The translations under genes were made by a program, and so were the position numbers. The notes beneath the pieces are model-generated. The model saw only the letters and a list, made by a program, of their open reading frames with translations, did no database searches and was not told the DNA's origin. 64,000 bases of DNA from Sphingomonas sp. Its GTDB lineage: Bacteria > Pseudomonadota > Alphaproteobacteria > Sphingomonadales > Sphingomonadaceae. Shown here in pieces: positions 45,990 through 55,606 of this stretch (positions are counted from its first letter, which is position 1; each line of letters starts with the position of its first letter). Location: assembly GCF_029239295.1 (NCBI RefSeq), contig NZ_JAQZBC010000012.1, positions 35,151 to 99,150 of the forward strand. Direction: 5' to 3'.

Positions 45990-47105
45990 TCAGCAGCCGT
46001 GTTTCGGCCCGTGTCGCGTTCGTTCCCGGAACACAGCCACGGCCAGCGTGACTAAGATCCCCGTCACCACCGCGACGTAATAGAGCGCGCGGCCACCGCC
46101 CGCCCGATCCCACAACACACCGAGGGCGTAGGTGGCGAGCAGACCCGCCGCAAAGCAGTCCAGGCTGTGACGGCCGATCAGCGCGGTCCAGCGCAGCGGC
46201 GCAGACCGAAGTATCCTGCCTGCCATTGCTAGTAGGCTCGCATATAGCAGTAGCATCAGGATGGCGTGGCCGAGCCGTAGGAGATTGAGCCCATAGCGCC
46301 CTGTGAGCCATTCCGGCCGGGCTACGTCTTGCACCTTTGCCAGCGCCCCCGCCGCAAAAATAATGACGAGGAGGACCAGCATCGGCCAATTTTCCTCAAG
46401 CCATTTGAAGAGGGTGGTGTGAACACGCCACGCGCCGAGTCCCATTGCCCCGAAAAACAATAGCTGCCAGCTCATCAGCTTTAGAATGCCATCATCGTTG
46501 TTCGTTGGATCAGCCGACACGTGCCGGATCGTCAGCAACTGTGCCAGAAGGTACAGCGCGATCGTCGTGGCCATCAGAGCACGCGGCGAACGGTGATGAA
46601 TCGCAATCGCAGCGGGTGCCAGCAGCATAAGGGTGATGTACAACAGCAGAATGTCGAGGAGCCGCGGCGCTCTCTGCAGGGTCACGAACTGGAAGATCGA
46701 ACGGGCTGGGTCGTCGAGAAATGAGCCCAGCCGCCAGAAACTCAGCTCAGCCGGCGTCATGATGGTGGCAAGCGGAAGCACGAGCACGAGCAGGGCCAAG
46801 TTATAGACCCAAAGAGTTCGAGCGCGACGTAGGACTGCCGTCATCGCGTGTGGGCGAGAGAGATAGACCAGCCCGACCATATAGCCGGACATGACGACGA
46901 ACAGCTCAGCTGCGGTCGAATAACCGTAGCGGGTCGGAGTTGGCACCAGCCACGTCGAAAGGCCGCCGGCCTCAACAACTTGACTGAGGTGATTGATCAG
47001 GATTGTGATGAGCGCCCAGCCGCGCAGGATATCGATCCGAAGTTCGCGCGACGCCGGCTGCAACGACGAAGGCCCCGGTGATCCACCGGGGCCTTGCATC
47101 ATCAT
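45990..47105 (-). CDS. OpgC domain membrane protein
   Basis: A 371-residue polytopic membrane protein with about ten helices. RIDILRGWALITILINHLS and TAAELFVVMSGYMVGLVY match the OpgC/acyltransferase-3-like proteins; E. coli OpgC adds succinyl groups to periplasmic glucans. In alphaproteobacteria such proteins may modify other glycans. The start is uncertain: three ATG codons (47105, 47102, 47099) are followed by a hairpin that overlaps codons 5-12 and looks like the icd transcript end; a TTG at 47063 would begin just before the conserved part. It follows icd on the same strand. Confidence 0.78.
   Translation of the reverse strand: MMMQGPGGSPGPSSLQPASRELRIDILRGWALITILINHLSQVVEAGGLSTWLVPTPTRYGYSTAAELFVVMSGYMVGLVYLSRPHAMTAVLRRARTLWVYNLALLVLVLPLATIMTPAELSFWRLGSFLDDPARSIFQFVTLQRAPRLLDILLLYITLMLLAPAAIAIHHRSPRALMATTIALYLLAQLLTIRHVSADPTNNDDGILKLMSWQLLFFGAMGLGAWRVHTTLFKWLEENWPMLVLLVIIFAAGALAKVQDVARPEWLTGRYGLNLLRLGHAILMLLLYASLLAMAGRILRSAPLRWTALIGRHSLDCFAAGLLATYALGVLWDRAGGGRALYYVAVVTGILVTLAVAVFRERTRHGPKHGC
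47071..47093 (-). terminator. hairpin after icd, overlapping the 5' end of the OpgC gene
   Basis: A perfect 10-bp stem (GGCCCCGGTG / CACCGGGGCC) with a three-base loop lies 27 bases after the icd stop. The T content after it on the minus strand is low (TTCGTCGTTG), so it may slow or partly terminate transcription. Confidence 0.55.
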
Positions 47106-47119
47106 TGGCGTACGCAGGC

Positions 47120-48340
47120 TTATGCCCAGTTAGCCATCTTGTTCTCGAGGTTGACGCGGACCGCCTCAAAGAACTGCTCGGTCGTCATCCACTTCTGATC
47201 GGGTCCGATCAGGATCGCGAGATCCTTCGTCATGTCGCCGTTCTCAACCGTCTCGATGCAGACCTGCTCCAGCGTTTCGGCAAAGCGGGTCACATCAGGG
47301 GTGCCGTCGAACTTGCCGCGGAACTTGAGACCGCCGGTCCAGGCGAAGATCGACGCGATCGGATTGGTCGACGTCGCCTTGCCCTGCTGATGCTGGCGAT
47401 AGTGACGGGTGACGGTGCCGTGCGCGGCTTCCGCCTCGATCGTCTTGCCGTCCGGCGTCATCAGCACCGAGGTCATCAGGCCCAGCGAGCCGAAGCCCTG
47501 TGCAACCTGATCGGACTGCACGTCGCCGTCATAGTTCTTGCAAGCCCAAACGAACTCACCGTTCCACTTCAGCGCCGACGCGACCATGTCGTCGATCAGG
47601 CGGTGCTCGTAGGTGATGCCCAGTTCCTTGAACTTCTCGGCGAACTCCGCCTCATAGATCTCGGCGAAGATATCCTTGAAGCGGCCGTCGTATGCCTTGA
47701 GGATGGTGTTCTTGGTCGACAGGTACACTGGCCAGTGGCGGTTGATGCCGTAGTTCAACGAGGCGCGCGCGAAATCGCGGATCGACTCGTCGAGGTTGTA
47801 CATGCCCATCGCGACGCCCGCGCCCGGAAAATCGAACACTTCGCGCTCGATCTCCTGACCGTCTTCGCCCGTCCACTTCATCGTGAGCTTGCCTGCCCCC
47901 GGGACCTTGAAGTCGGTTGCGCGGTACTGGTCGCCAAACGCGTGGCGGCCAACGACGATCGGGTGGGTCCAGCCCGGGATCAAGCGGGGTACGTTCTTGA
48001 TGACGATCGGCTCACGGAAAACGACGCCGCCCAGGATGTTGCGGATCGTGCCATTGGGCGACTTCCACATCTGCTTGAGGCCGAATTCCTCGACGCGCGC
48101 CTCGTCGGGCGTGATCGTGGCGCACTTCACGCCAACGCCGTACTTCTGGATCGCCTTGGCGCTGTCGACAGTCACCTTGTCGTCGGTGGCGTCGCGGTGC
48201 TCCATCCCAAGATCGTAATAGTCGAGATCGATATCGAGGTACGGCTTGATCAGGCGCTCGCGGATCCATTCCCAGATGATCCGGGTCATCTCGTCGCCGT
48301 CGATCTCCACGACGGGCGTTTTTACCTTGATCTTCGCCAT
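47120..48340 (-). CDS. icd: isocitrate dehydrogenase (NADP+)
   Basis: A 406-residue TCA-cycle enzyme converting isocitrate to 2-oxoglutarate and CO2 with NADPH. The length and sequence ([78 protein letters not shown]) identify the homodimeric eukaryotic-type IDH found in alphaproteobacteria, not the E. coli type. Metal Asp residues are in [10 protein letters not shown]. It diverges from psd with 144 bases between. Confidence 0.97.
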   Translation of the reverse strand: MAKIKVKTPVVEIDGDEMTRIIWEWIRERLIKPYLDIDLDYYDLGMEHRDATDDKVTVDSAKAIQKYGVGVKCATITPDEARVEEFGLKQMWKSPNGTIRNILGGVVFREPIVIKNVPRLIPGWTHPIVVGRHAFGDQYRATDFKVPGAGKLTMKWTGEDGQEIEREVFDFPGAGVAMGMYNLDESIRDFARASLNYGINRHWPVYLSTKNTILKAYDGRFKDIFAEIYEAEFAEKFKELGITYEHRLIDDMVASALKWNGEFVWACKNYDGDVQSDQVAQGFGSLGLMTSVLMTPDGKTIEAEAAHGTVTRHYRQHQQGKATSTNPIASIFAWTGGLKFRGKFDGTPDVTRFAETLEQVCIETVENGDMTKDLAILIGPDQKWMTTEQFFEAVRVNLENKMANWA

Positions 48341-48484
48341 TGTGCGTATCCTTTGAAGGGGAGTGTTTGGGGCGGTCGATAGGGGGAAGGGGGCGGAGGA
48401 TCAACCACCGCCGGGGCTGTCGCCAGTGCGCCGCCGCAGATCGCCTGCGTTGTATGACGGCAACACCCTCGCTACACGGATCAT

Positions 48485-49219
48485 ATGCCGTCTTTACCGA
48501 AGCCCGAGGAACAGGGCCTGCCAGTGACCACCACCGTCAGGTGGCGCTTCCCCGCGATTCATCCGGAGGGGCAAAAGTTCACCGCGATCGCATTTGGCAT
48601 CACGCTGCTGATGACGATCGTCCACAACATCTTCTTCTGGCCGCTGCTGGGTTTAACGCTCTGGGTGGCAGCGTTCTTCCGGGATCCGATCCGTACCACA
48701 CCGCGCGGTGAAGACCTGATCGTGTCACCCGCAGACGGCTTGGTCACAATGATCGCCGAAGTACCCGTACCGCGCGAATTGATTGCAGAGTTGGGAGCCG
48801 AGCGGATGACACGGGTTTCGGTCTTCATGAGTGTGTTCGACGTTCACATCAATCGTTCCCCGATCGCAGGTACCATCCGCCAAGTGGTTTACATCTCTGG
48901 CAGGTTCCTCAACGCGGATCTCGACAAGGCTTCTGAGGACAATGAACGCCAGCACTTTGTGGTTGAGGGACATGATGGACGCAAGGTGGCCTTCACTCAG
49001 ATTGCCGGGTTAGTGGCCCGCCGCATCATGGGGTTCGTTAAGGCCGGCGACATGGTTGCCGCGGGCCAACGCATCGGCCTGATCCGCTTCGGCAGCCGCG
49101 TCGACGTCTACCTACCGGTTGGATACGCGCCGCAGGTTGCGCTCGGTCAGCGGGCCATTGCCGGAGAAACGGTGTTGGCGCGAGCCGGTGCGTTCGCCGT
49201 CGCGGGGGTGGCGCAGTGA
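48485..49219 (+). CDS. psd: phosphatidylserine decarboxylase proenzyme
   Basis: A 244-residue membrane-bound enzyme making phosphatidylethanolamine from phosphatidylserine. It self-cleaves between Gly203 and Ser204 in [13 protein letters not shown], generating the pyruvoyl cofactor from Ser204. Two N-terminal hydrophobic segments (about 32-68) anchor it; [16 protein letters not shown] is the conserved His region. The short form lacking a regulatory domain is typical of alphaproteobacteria. The stop overlaps the pssA start. Confidence 0.95.
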   Translation: MPSLPKPEEQGLPVTTTVRWRFPAIHPEGQKFTAIAFGITLLMTIVHNIFFWPLLGLTLWVAAFFRDPIRTTPRGEDLIVSPADGLVTMIAEVPVPRELIAELGAERMTRVSVFMSVFDVHINRSPIAGTIRQVVYISGRFLNADLDKASEDNERQHFVVEGHDGRKVAFTQIAGLVARRIMGFVKAGDMVAAGQRIGLIRFGSRVDVYLPVGYAPQVALGQRAIAGETVLARAGAFAVAGVAQ

Positions 49220-50082
49220 GGCGTCCGGTTCGTGCCCGACGCGGCATTCCGCTGCGCGCCGTTGCACCCAACGCGATCACCGCGCTTGCCCTTTGCTCAG
49301 GATTGAGCGGTGTGCAATTCGCGATCAAGGCGCGGATGATGGAGAATGATCTCCTCCTTCACCAAGGCGCAGCGTTCGCTGCGATGCAGGACCGTATCGG
49401 AACTCACTGGCAACTCGCGGTCATGTTCGTGCTTGTAGCCGGCATTCTGGATGGGATCGATGGGCGTATAGCTCGCCTTCTACATGGGGAGAGCCGCTTC
49501 GGTGCAGAGCTGGATTCCCTTGCCGATGCGATCTCGTTTGGGGTCTCGCCAGCGCTGATCTTGTATCTCTGGTCGCTGTCATCGTTGCCGAGGTTCGGGT
49601 GGATTGCTGCGCTTATGCTGGCCGTTTTTGCGGCGTTACGCTTGGCCCGGTTTAACGCCGCGATCGACTCCGGTGATCAGCCCCATAAATCGGCTGGCTT
49701 CCTCACCGGCGTACCTGCCCCAGCAGGCGCTGGCCTGGCGTTGCTGCCGATGTTCCTGTGGTTCTGGACTGATGAGCCTGTGTTGCGCTCATCCTATGTT
49801 GTTGCACCTTGGACCGCGCTCGCGGCCATTTTGATGGTATCCAGCATCGCAACATGGTCTTGGACCTCGCTGCGCCTGCGCCGAAACATAAGATTTGAGG
49901 CACTTGCGGTCGTAGTGATCGTGGCCGCGGCGGCGGTTACTGCTCCTTGGCATACCACCAGTGCACTCAGTATCGCCTACTTGCTGGCAATACCATTCAG
50001 CATGGCCGCTTACGGAAAGGTCAAGCGGCTGCGCGCGAAGTCGATGACACCGAGCGTGCGGGGGTCGCCGCCCACCGCCTGA
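49216..50082 (+). CDS. pssA: CDP-diacylglycerol-serine O-phosphatidyltransferase
   Basis: A 288-residue CDP-alcohol phosphotransferase that makes phosphatidylserine. The motif D-x2-DG-x2-AR-x8-G-x3-D-x3-D is complete: Asp79, Asp82, Gly83, Ala86, Arg87, Gly96, Asp100, Asp104. Seven to eight hydrophobic helices follow. The start codon is GTG, sharing GTGA with the psd stop, so the two steps of PE synthesis are coupled. The final 62 bases overlap a small gene on the other strand. Confidence 0.93.
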   Translation: MRRPVRARRGIPLRAVAPNAITALALCSGLSGVQFAIKARMMENDLLLHQGAAFAAMQDRIGTHWQLAVMFVLVAGILDGIDGRIARLLHGESRFGAELDSLADAISFGVSPALILYLWSLSSLPRFGWIAALMLAVFAALRLARFNAAIDSGDQPHKSAGFLTGVPAPAGAGLALLPMFLWFWTDEPVLRSSYVVAPWTALAAILMVSSIATWSWTSLRLRRNIRFEALAVVVIVAAAAVTAPWHTTSALSIAYLLAIPFSMAAYGKVKRLRAKSMTPSVRGSPPTA

Positions 50083-50254
50083 CGGCGATGCGCTGCTCGG
50101 CGCGGACCAAAGCGGCAAGCGGCTGATGTTGAGGTAACTCACCGCGGAGCGCAGCCAGAATACGGTCCGCGCGTGGAACGATCGTCGATACAATCGCGTA
50201 AATTGATATGCCAAATGTTCCGGCAAACACAGCGAAACTCATCACCGACAGCAT
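50021..50254 (-). CDS. small putative membrane protein, antisense-overlapping pssA end
   Basis: A 77-residue frame starting MLSVMSFAVFAGTFGISIYA, with one transmembrane helix (about 2-25) and then a basic Arg/Ala-rich soluble part (PRADRILAALRGEL...). The ATG has GGAGG seven bases upstream, a better ribosome site than most in the window, which argues for a real gene. I recognise no family. The convergent overlap of 62 bases with pssA could allow transcript interference. Confidence 0.55.
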   Translation of the reverse strand: MLSVMSFAVFAGTFGISIYAIVSTIVPRADRILAALRGELPQHQPLAALVRAEQRIAVRRWAATPARSVSSTSRAAA

Positions 50255-50579
50255 TGCTCGCCTCCGACTCAACCTGCGAACCGTGCACTCTAAACCGCTG
50301 AAAACATGTCTCGTTCCGGACGTAAGCAACTGATCAGTCACTATTCGACCGGGACTGCAACACGCTTCGTCGCTTTAAGACTGCAAGTTCCCCCTCTGTT
50401 CCGATCGATGTTCCACTTGCGTTCGCTTTAGTCAAGCGTGAATATGGCTTGCCTAATTCGGCCAGTTTCGCTAACCGCGCGGCCTCAACCCCGCATGGGA
50501 AGCATTAAACCACCGGTGTGCTGGCCTTTGAGGCTCGCACCAGCCGCTTCCCAGAGGCATAACCGGAAGGAAAATTATC
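50255..50579. other. upstream region of rpsB; promoters expected, no gene seen
   Basis: These 325 bases separate the small minus-strand gene from rpsB. AT content is higher than around it (for example near 50320-50450). TTGCGT at 50417 with AATATG at 50441 is a weak promoter candidate. A leader that binds bS2 is common ahead of rpsB, but I could not identify a convincing structure. Confidence 0.4.
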
Positions 50580-51386
50580 ATGGCGGCACCTGTCGTCTCG
50601 ATGCAGCAGCTTATCGAAACCGGCGCTCACTTTGGACACCAGACTCACCGCTGGAACCCGAAGATGAAGCCGTATCTGTTCGGTGATCGCAACGGCGTCC
50701 ACATCATCGACCTGTCGCAGACCGTTCCGCTCTTTGCGCGCGCGCTTGAGTTCATCAGCTCGACCGTTGCGTCGGGTGGCAAGGTTCTGTTCGTCGGGAC
50801 GAAGCGTCAGGCGCAGGAGCCGGTAGCAGACGCTGCGCGTCGCTCGGGTCAGCACTTCGTGAACCATCGGTGGCTGGGCGGTATGCTCACCAACTGGAAG
50901 ACGATCTCGAATTCGATCAAGCGTCTCAAGGCTCTTGAGGAGCAGCTGTCGGGTGACACGCACGGCCTGACCAAGAAGGAAGTGTTGCAGCTCACCCGTG
51001 AGCGCGACAAGCTTGAGATGAGCTTGGGTGGCATTCGCGACATGGGCGGCGTTCCCGACATCATGTTCGTGATCGATGCCAACAAGGAAGAGCTCGCGAT
51101 CAAGGAGGCCAACACGCTCGGTATTCCGGTCGTAGCGATCCTGGACTCGAACGTGTCGCCGGATGGTATCGCGTTCCCGGTCCCCGCTAACGACGACGCC
51201 GCTCGCGCGATCCGGCTGTACTGCGAGGCAGTCGCCATCGCAGCGACCCGCGGCAATGCCGAACAGCAGCGCCGCGGCGGTGCTGATCTGGGTGCCATGG
51301 CGGAGCCGCCGGTCGAAGAGTCGCTCGGCAGCGACCCGGCAGTCGCTGCTGCTGGCACTGAGGAATCGCGCCAGGTCGACGCGTAA
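50580..51386 (+). CDS. rpsB: 30S ribosomal protein uS2
   Basis: A 268-residue 30S protein. [38 protein letters not shown] and [15 protein letters not shown] are strictly conserved, as are [49 protein letters not shown]. An acidic tail of about 30 residues extends the C-terminus. GGAAGGA precedes the start. First gene of the rpsB-tsf unit. Confidence 0.98.
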   Translation: MAAPVVSMQQLIETGAHFGHQTHRWNPKMKPYLFGDRNGVHIIDLSQTVPLFARALEFISSTVASGGKVLFVGTKRQAQEPVADAARRSGQHFVNHRWLGGMLTNWKTISNSIKRLKALEEQLSGDTHGLTKKEVLQLTRERDKLEMSLGGIRDMGGVPDIMFVIDANKEELAIKEANTLGIPVVAILDSNVSPDGIAFPVPANDDAARAIRLYCEAVAIAATRGNAEQQRRGGADLGAMAEPPVEESLGSDPAVAAAGTEESRQVDA

Positions 51387-51549
51387 GCGTCAGCTTCGAC
51401 AAGCTTTTCACCGTTCGTGCCGGGCTTGTCGGGGCGCCGTCTTCTTGCCGCAACCCAGCGGGAAGAAGATGGCACTTGGGCAGCCCGGGCGGACGGGTTT
51501 TCATATGAGCTGATCCCTGCCGAGGGGGTCGATAAGAAGGACTAGGACG

Positions 51550-52503
51550 ATGGCCGATATCACGGCAGCAATGGTCAAGGAGCTGCGCGAGAAGAGCGGC
51601 GCCGGCATGATGGATTGCAAGAAGGCGCTCAATGAGACCGGCGGCGACATGGATGCGGCGATGGACTGGTTGCGCACCAAGGGTTTGGCTGCTGCGGCGA
51701 AGAAGTCCAGCCGGACCGCCGCTGAGGGGTTGGTCGGGATTGCCGTTCGCGGTACCAAGGGTGCTGCGGTTGAGGTGAACTCCGAAACTGACTTCGTCGC
51801 CAAGAACGATCAGTTCCAGCAGTTTGTTCGCGAAGTAACCGAGATCGCCCTCACGACCGGTGCTGATGTCGATGCGCTGAAGGGCGAGAAGATGCCCAGC
51901 GGCAAGACCGTTGACGAGGTTCTGACGAACAACGTCGCGACGATCGGTGAGAACCAGTCGCTACGCCGTGCAAAGACGCTCGAAGTGTTGAAGGGTGCGG
52001 TCGTGGGTTACGTCCACAATCAGCAGGCGCCGGGGCTCGGCAAGATTGGCGTGCTCGTCGCACTGGAGAGCGAGGCGTCGGACGAAGCTCTTCAGGCGCT
52101 CGGCAAGCAGTTGGCGATGCACGTCGCAGCGGCTTTCCCGAAGGCGTTGAACGAAGAAGATCTGGACGAAGCCGAGATCGAGCGTGAGCGCGCGATCGCT
52201 GCCGAAAAGGCCGGCGAGAGCGGCAAGCCAGCCGACATCATCGCGAAGATGGTTGAGGGTTCGATCGCCAAGTACCGCAAGGAGCATGCGCTGGTCAGCC
52301 AGCTGTTCGTAATGGACGGCAAGACCAAGATCAGCGACGTCGTGGCGAAGGCCGGCAAGGATGCTGGCACGCCGATCGTGCTCAAGGACTACGTCCGCTT
52401 TCAGCTCGGTGAAGGCATTGAGAAGGAAACGTCTGACTTCGCAGCGGAAGTTGCGGCAGCATCGGGCGTCCCGCAGGGCAAGCAGGCCGAGCCGGCTGCC
52501 TGA
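51550..52503 (+). CDS. tsf: translation elongation factor Ts
   Basis: A 317-residue guanine nucleotide exchange factor for EF-Tu. [18 protein letters not shown] (EF-Ts signature 1) and [11 protein letters not shown] (signature 2, containing the TDF that inserts into EF-Tu) are present, followed by two core subdomains and a coiled-coil arm around residues 200-240. AAGGACTAGGACG precedes the start. It follows rpsB by 163 bases, the usual bacterial order. Confidence 0.98.
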   Translation: MADITAAMVKELREKSGAGMMDCKKALNETGGDMDAAMDWLRTKGLAAAAKKSSRTAAEGLVGIAVRGTKGAAVEVNSETDFVAKNDQFQQFVREVTEIALTTGADVDALKGEKMPSGKTVDEVLTNNVATIGENQSLRRAKTLEVLKGAVVGYVHNQQAPGLGKIGVLVALESEASDEALQALGKQLAMHVAAAFPKALNEEDLDEAEIERERAIAAEKAGESGKPADIIAKMVEGSIAKYRKEHALVSQLFVMDGKTKISDVVAKAGKDAGTPIVLKDYVRFQLGEGIEKETSDFAAEVAAASGVPQGKQAEPAA

Positions 52504-52660
52504 GTGCGGCGCCAGCGGCTTAGCCCGCCACGTTAAGAAATAATCGTCAGGTTTCGGGCCTGTCTCGGCGTTGGCTTGCTTCCCCTTCCAAGGGAGCATC
52601 CCACCGCGGGGCAGGTCCGATCCATGTTAGGCGTTGCGGGCCGTATCAGTGACACAGTGG

Positions 52661-52689
52661 TTGCGGGCTTTGGCACGCATCCCTAAGGT
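52661..52689 (+). promoter_or_regulatory. possible promoter for pyrH
   Basis: TTGCGG at 52661-52666 and TAAGGT at 52684-52689 are spaced by 17 bases, in the 219-base gap between tsf and pyrH. Match to consensus is moderate. Confidence 0.3.
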
Positions 52690-52722
52690 CCGCTCCGCTC
52701 TTCCCAACCCACATCGGAACAC

Positions 52723-53466
52723 ATGACCAGCCCCAAGTACAAGCGTATTCTCCTGAAACTCTCGGGCGAGGTGTTGATGGGGCCAGACGGGATCGCCATC
52801 GACCCGGCGGTCACCGCGCGCGTTGCGGAAGAGATCGCAGACGTGAAGGCGCAGGGCTATGAGTTGTGCGTCGTCGTGGGGGGCGGGAACATCTTCCGCG
52901 GGCTTGCCGCTGCGGCGCAGGGATTTGAGCGCGCGACGGCCGATTACATGGGCATGTTGGCCACCGTGATGAACGCTCTCGCGGTTCAGAACGCGCTGGA
53001 GCAGATCGGTGTCGACACGCGCGTGCAATCCGCGATCCCGATGCACTCGGTCTGCGAGCCGTTCATTCGCCGGCGTGCCGTTCGCCACCTTGAGAAAAAC
53101 CGTGTGGTGATTTTTGCCGCGGGTGTCGGTTCGCCGTTCTTTACCACCGACAGCGGCGCGGCACTGCGCGCCGCGGAGATGAATTGCGACGCTCTCTTCA
53201 AGGGGACGAGTGTGGATGGCATCTATGATGCCGACCCCAAGAAGGTGGCCGGTGCATCGCGTTTCGAGACCATCTCGTACAACACCGTTTTGTCCAAGAA
53301 CCTGAAGGTGATGGACGCCAGCGCGGTCGCCTTGTGCCGAGATTCCAATATTCCGATCGTCGTGTTCAACATCCGGGAGCATGGCAATTTCGCTGCCGTG
53401 CTCCGAGGTGAGGGCGTATCGACGATCGTCACCAACGAACAGGAGATGATCGATGCCCGCGTATAA
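52723..53466 (+). CDS. pyrH: UMP kinase
   Basis: A 247-residue amino acid kinase-fold enzyme phosphorylating UMP to [17 protein letters not shown] is the N-terminal phosphate region, [11 protein letters not shown] binds the phosphates, and [17 protein letters not shown] is the C-terminal hallmark. Its last 14 bases overlap frr, so the two are coupled, as in most alphaproteobacteria. Confidence 0.97.
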   Translation: MTSPKYKRILLKLSGEVLMGPDGIAIDPAVTARVAEEIADVKAQGYELCVVVGGGNIFRGLAAAAQGFERATADYMGMLATVMNALAVQNALEQIGVDTRVQSAIPMHSVCEPFIRRRAVRHLEKNRVVIFAAGVGSPFFTTDSGAALRAAEMNCDALFKGTSVDGIYDADPKKVAGASRFETISYNTVLSKNLKVMDASAVALCRDSNIPIVVFNIREHGNFAAVLRGEGVSTIVTNEQEMIDARV

Positions 53467-54010
53467 TAAGGCGGATCTCGAGCGCCGCATGGCCGGTGCG
53501 GTCGACGCACTGAAGAGCGATCTTTCCGGCCTTCGTACCGGTCGTGCGTCGACTGCCTTGCTCGATCCTGTCACGGTCGAGGTGTATGGATCGCACATGC
53601 CGCTGAATCAGGTGGCGACTGTTTCCGTGCCCGAACCTCGGATGCTGACGGTGCAGGTTTGGGACAAAAGCAACGTCGGCCCGGTTGAAAAGGCAATTCG
53701 ATCGGCCGGTCTCGGCCTCAACCCGATCAACGACGGCACCACGCTGCGTCTTCCGATCCCGGACCTCACCGAAGAGCGCCGCAAGGAGCTCGCAAAGCTC
53801 GCCGGCTCCTACTCGGAGAAGGCAAAGATTGCGGTACGCAACGTTCGCCGCGACGGCATGGACAATCTGAAGACCGACGAGAAGAAGGGCGTCTTCGGAG
53901 AGGACGAGCGCAAGCGGCATGAAACCGAGGTTCAGAAACTGACTGACGCGACCATCGCGGAGATCGACGTCGCTGCTGCCGCGAAGGAAAAGGAAATCCT
54001 CGGAAAGTGA
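53453..54010 (+). CDS. frr: ribosome recycling factor
   Basis: A 185-residue protein that splits post-termination ribosomes with EF-G. The L-shaped three-helix bundle plus beta domain is recognisable: [46 protein letters not shown], and [13 protein letters not shown]. The start lies inside pyrH, with AGGAG eight bases upstream. Confidence 0.97.
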   Translation: MPAYNKADLERRMAGAVDALKSDLSGLRTGRASTALLDPVTVEVYGSHMPLNQVATVSVPEPRMLTVQVWDKSNVGPVEKAIRSAGLGLNPINDGTTLRLPIPDLTEERRKELAKLAGSYSEKAKIAVRNVRRDGMDNLKTDEKKGVFGEDERKRHETEVQKLTDATIAEIDVAAAAKEKEILGK

Positions 54011-54083
54011 CCGGGGAACAGCGAATGCTGTTGGAGGGGTCCGGGGGGGACGTCTCCGCCGTCTGCTCGATGAGGGCAGGGCG

Positions 54084-54803
54084 TTGACCGCTGCGCCTGT
54101 TCTGGCGACCGGCGGCGGTCCCGCTTTGCCGCGCCATGTTGCTATCATCATGGATGGTAACGGGCGCTGGGCTAAAAAGCGGCTGCTGCCACGTGCCGCT
54201 GGCCACAAGGCCGGCGTTGAAGCGGTGCGCCGCGTCACGCGCCATGCGCGGGCAATTGGTATCGAGGCGCTGACTATCTACGCGTTCTCATCCGAAAACT
54301 GGCGCCGACCAGCTGAAGAAGTCGGCGATCTAATGGGATTGCTGCGGCTGTTCATTCGTAGCGATCTTACGGAGCTGATCCGTGAGAACGTGCGGCTGAA
54401 GATCCTGGGCGACTATCGGAAATTCCCAAGCGACGTCGTGGCCTTGATCGACGATGCGGTTGTTCGATGCAGAGCGAATACCGGACCCGTGCTGGCAATC
54501 GCGCTCAACTATGGCGCGCAGGCTGAGCTGGTGCGCGCAGCCCGTCGCCTGGCCGAGTGCAAGGCGCCCGAGGAAATCGACGCTGCCGCGATCGAGGCGG
54601 AGCTTGAAACGCGTGACATGCCGCCGCTTGATCTTCTGATCCGTACGTCGGGCGAACACCGGCTATCGAACTTCCTGCTGTGGCAGGCTGCGTATGCGGA
54701 GTTGTTGTTCGTGGACACGCTCTGGCCAGATTTCGGACCTGCGGACCTAGACGCGGCCGTGGTCGCCTTCGGCAACCGGCAGCGGCGGTTCGGAGGCCTG
54801 TGA
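54084..54803 (+). CDS. uppS: undecaprenyl diphosphate synthase
   Basis: A 239-residue cis-prenyltransferase that makes the C55 carrier lipid for peptidoglycan and other glycans. HVAIIMDGNGRWAKKR holds the catalytic Asp24, SSENWRRP and RTSGEHRLSNFLLWQ are family marks. TTG is the only reasonable start: the next ATG is inside the active site, and GAGGGCAGGG precedes the TTG. Its final bases overlap the cdsA start. Confidence 0.94.
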   Translation: MTAAPVLATGGGPALPRHVAIIMDGNGRWAKKRLLPRAAGHKAGVEAVRRVTRHARAIGIEALTIYAFSSENWRRPAEEVGDLMGLLRLFIRSDLTELIRENVRLKILGDYRKFPSDVVALIDDAVVRCRANTGPVLAIALNYGAQAELVRAARRLAECKAPEEIDAAAIEAELETRDMPPLDLLIRTSGEHRLSNFLLWQAAYAELLFVDTLWPDFGPADLDAAVVAFGNRQRRFGGL

Positions 54804-55606
54804 CAACACCTGACGCAAAGTTGCGCACGCCATCCAATCTGCGGATGCGCATGATGGCGAGCGTGGTGATGATCGCAGTGGCAAGCGCCGCCCTGTGGTT
54901 CGGTGACATTCCCTTCTGGCTACTGGCGGTCGTCATCGCATTGTTCATGATGGCCGAATGGTCGGACTTGCAAAAGGTGACCGCTCGCGAAAAGCGGCTG
55001 GCACAATATAGCTTGTCGGTGCCGCTTGCGGTGATGGCACCGGCCAGTCTGGTGCTGGAAGTGCACGATTTTTTCGCCCTGGGGCTGTTGGTCGGCGCGG
55101 CGTTCTTCGTCGCCATCGCTACCAAGCGCCCCGCGCTGGGCCAGGGGGTGATCTATTGCGGCTTGCCGGTACTGGCGCTCATCTTCCTGCGACGGCAGGA
55201 TGAGGGACTGCTGTGGGCGTTCTGGGCGCTGTCGCTGGTTTGGGCGACAGACATCGGCGCGTTCTTCGCCGGCCGCTCGATCGGGGGGGCGAAACTCGCG
55301 CCCAAGCTGTCGCCTAACAAGACATGGGCGGGTTTGATAGGCGGCGTTATCGCGGCAACCGTCCTGGCCGTGGCTCTGCACGTCCAATATGGCTTGCCTT
55401 GGCGGATGACGCTCGCCACGCCGTTCCTGGCGGTACTGGCGCAGGGAGGCGATCTTTATGAAAGTTGGCTCAAGAGGCGCGCTGGCGTGAAGGACTCGGG
55501 CAACATTCTGCCTGGCCATGGCGGCTTGCTAGACCGGCTGGATGGTGTCGTACCGGTTGCCCCGGTCGCCGCGCTCCTCGTTGTGGTGCCGTACCTGTAC
55601 CGATGA
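54800..55606 (+). CDS. cdsA: phosphatidate cytidylyltransferase
   Basis: A 268-residue polytopic membrane enzyme making CDP-diacylglycerol, precursor of all phospholipids and substrate of PssA encoded at 49.2 kb. The signature is near-complete: KRRAGVKDSGNILPGHGG at the C-terminus, followed by DRLDG. The start is GTG overlapping the uppS stop (GTGA), with GGAGG four bases before. The stop overlaps dxr by four bases. Confidence 0.95.
   Translation: MTTPDAKLRTPSNLRMRMMASVVMIAVASAALWFGDIPFWLLAVVIALFMMAEWSDLQKVTAREKRLAQYSLSVPLAVMAPASLVLEVHDFFALGLLVGAAFFVAIATKRPALGQGVIYCGLPVLALIFLRRQDEGLLWAFWALSLVWATDIGAFFAGRSIGGAKLAPKLSPNKTWAGLIGGVIAATVLAVALHVQYGLPWRMTLATPFLAVLAQGGDLYESWLKRRAGVKDSGNILPGHGGLLDRLDGVVPVAPVAALLVVVPYLYR

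Noticed and set aside
47078..48382. 434-residue open frame on the plus strand
   Set aside because: It mirrors icd on the opposite strand; the long open frame is a by-product of high-GC codon bias.
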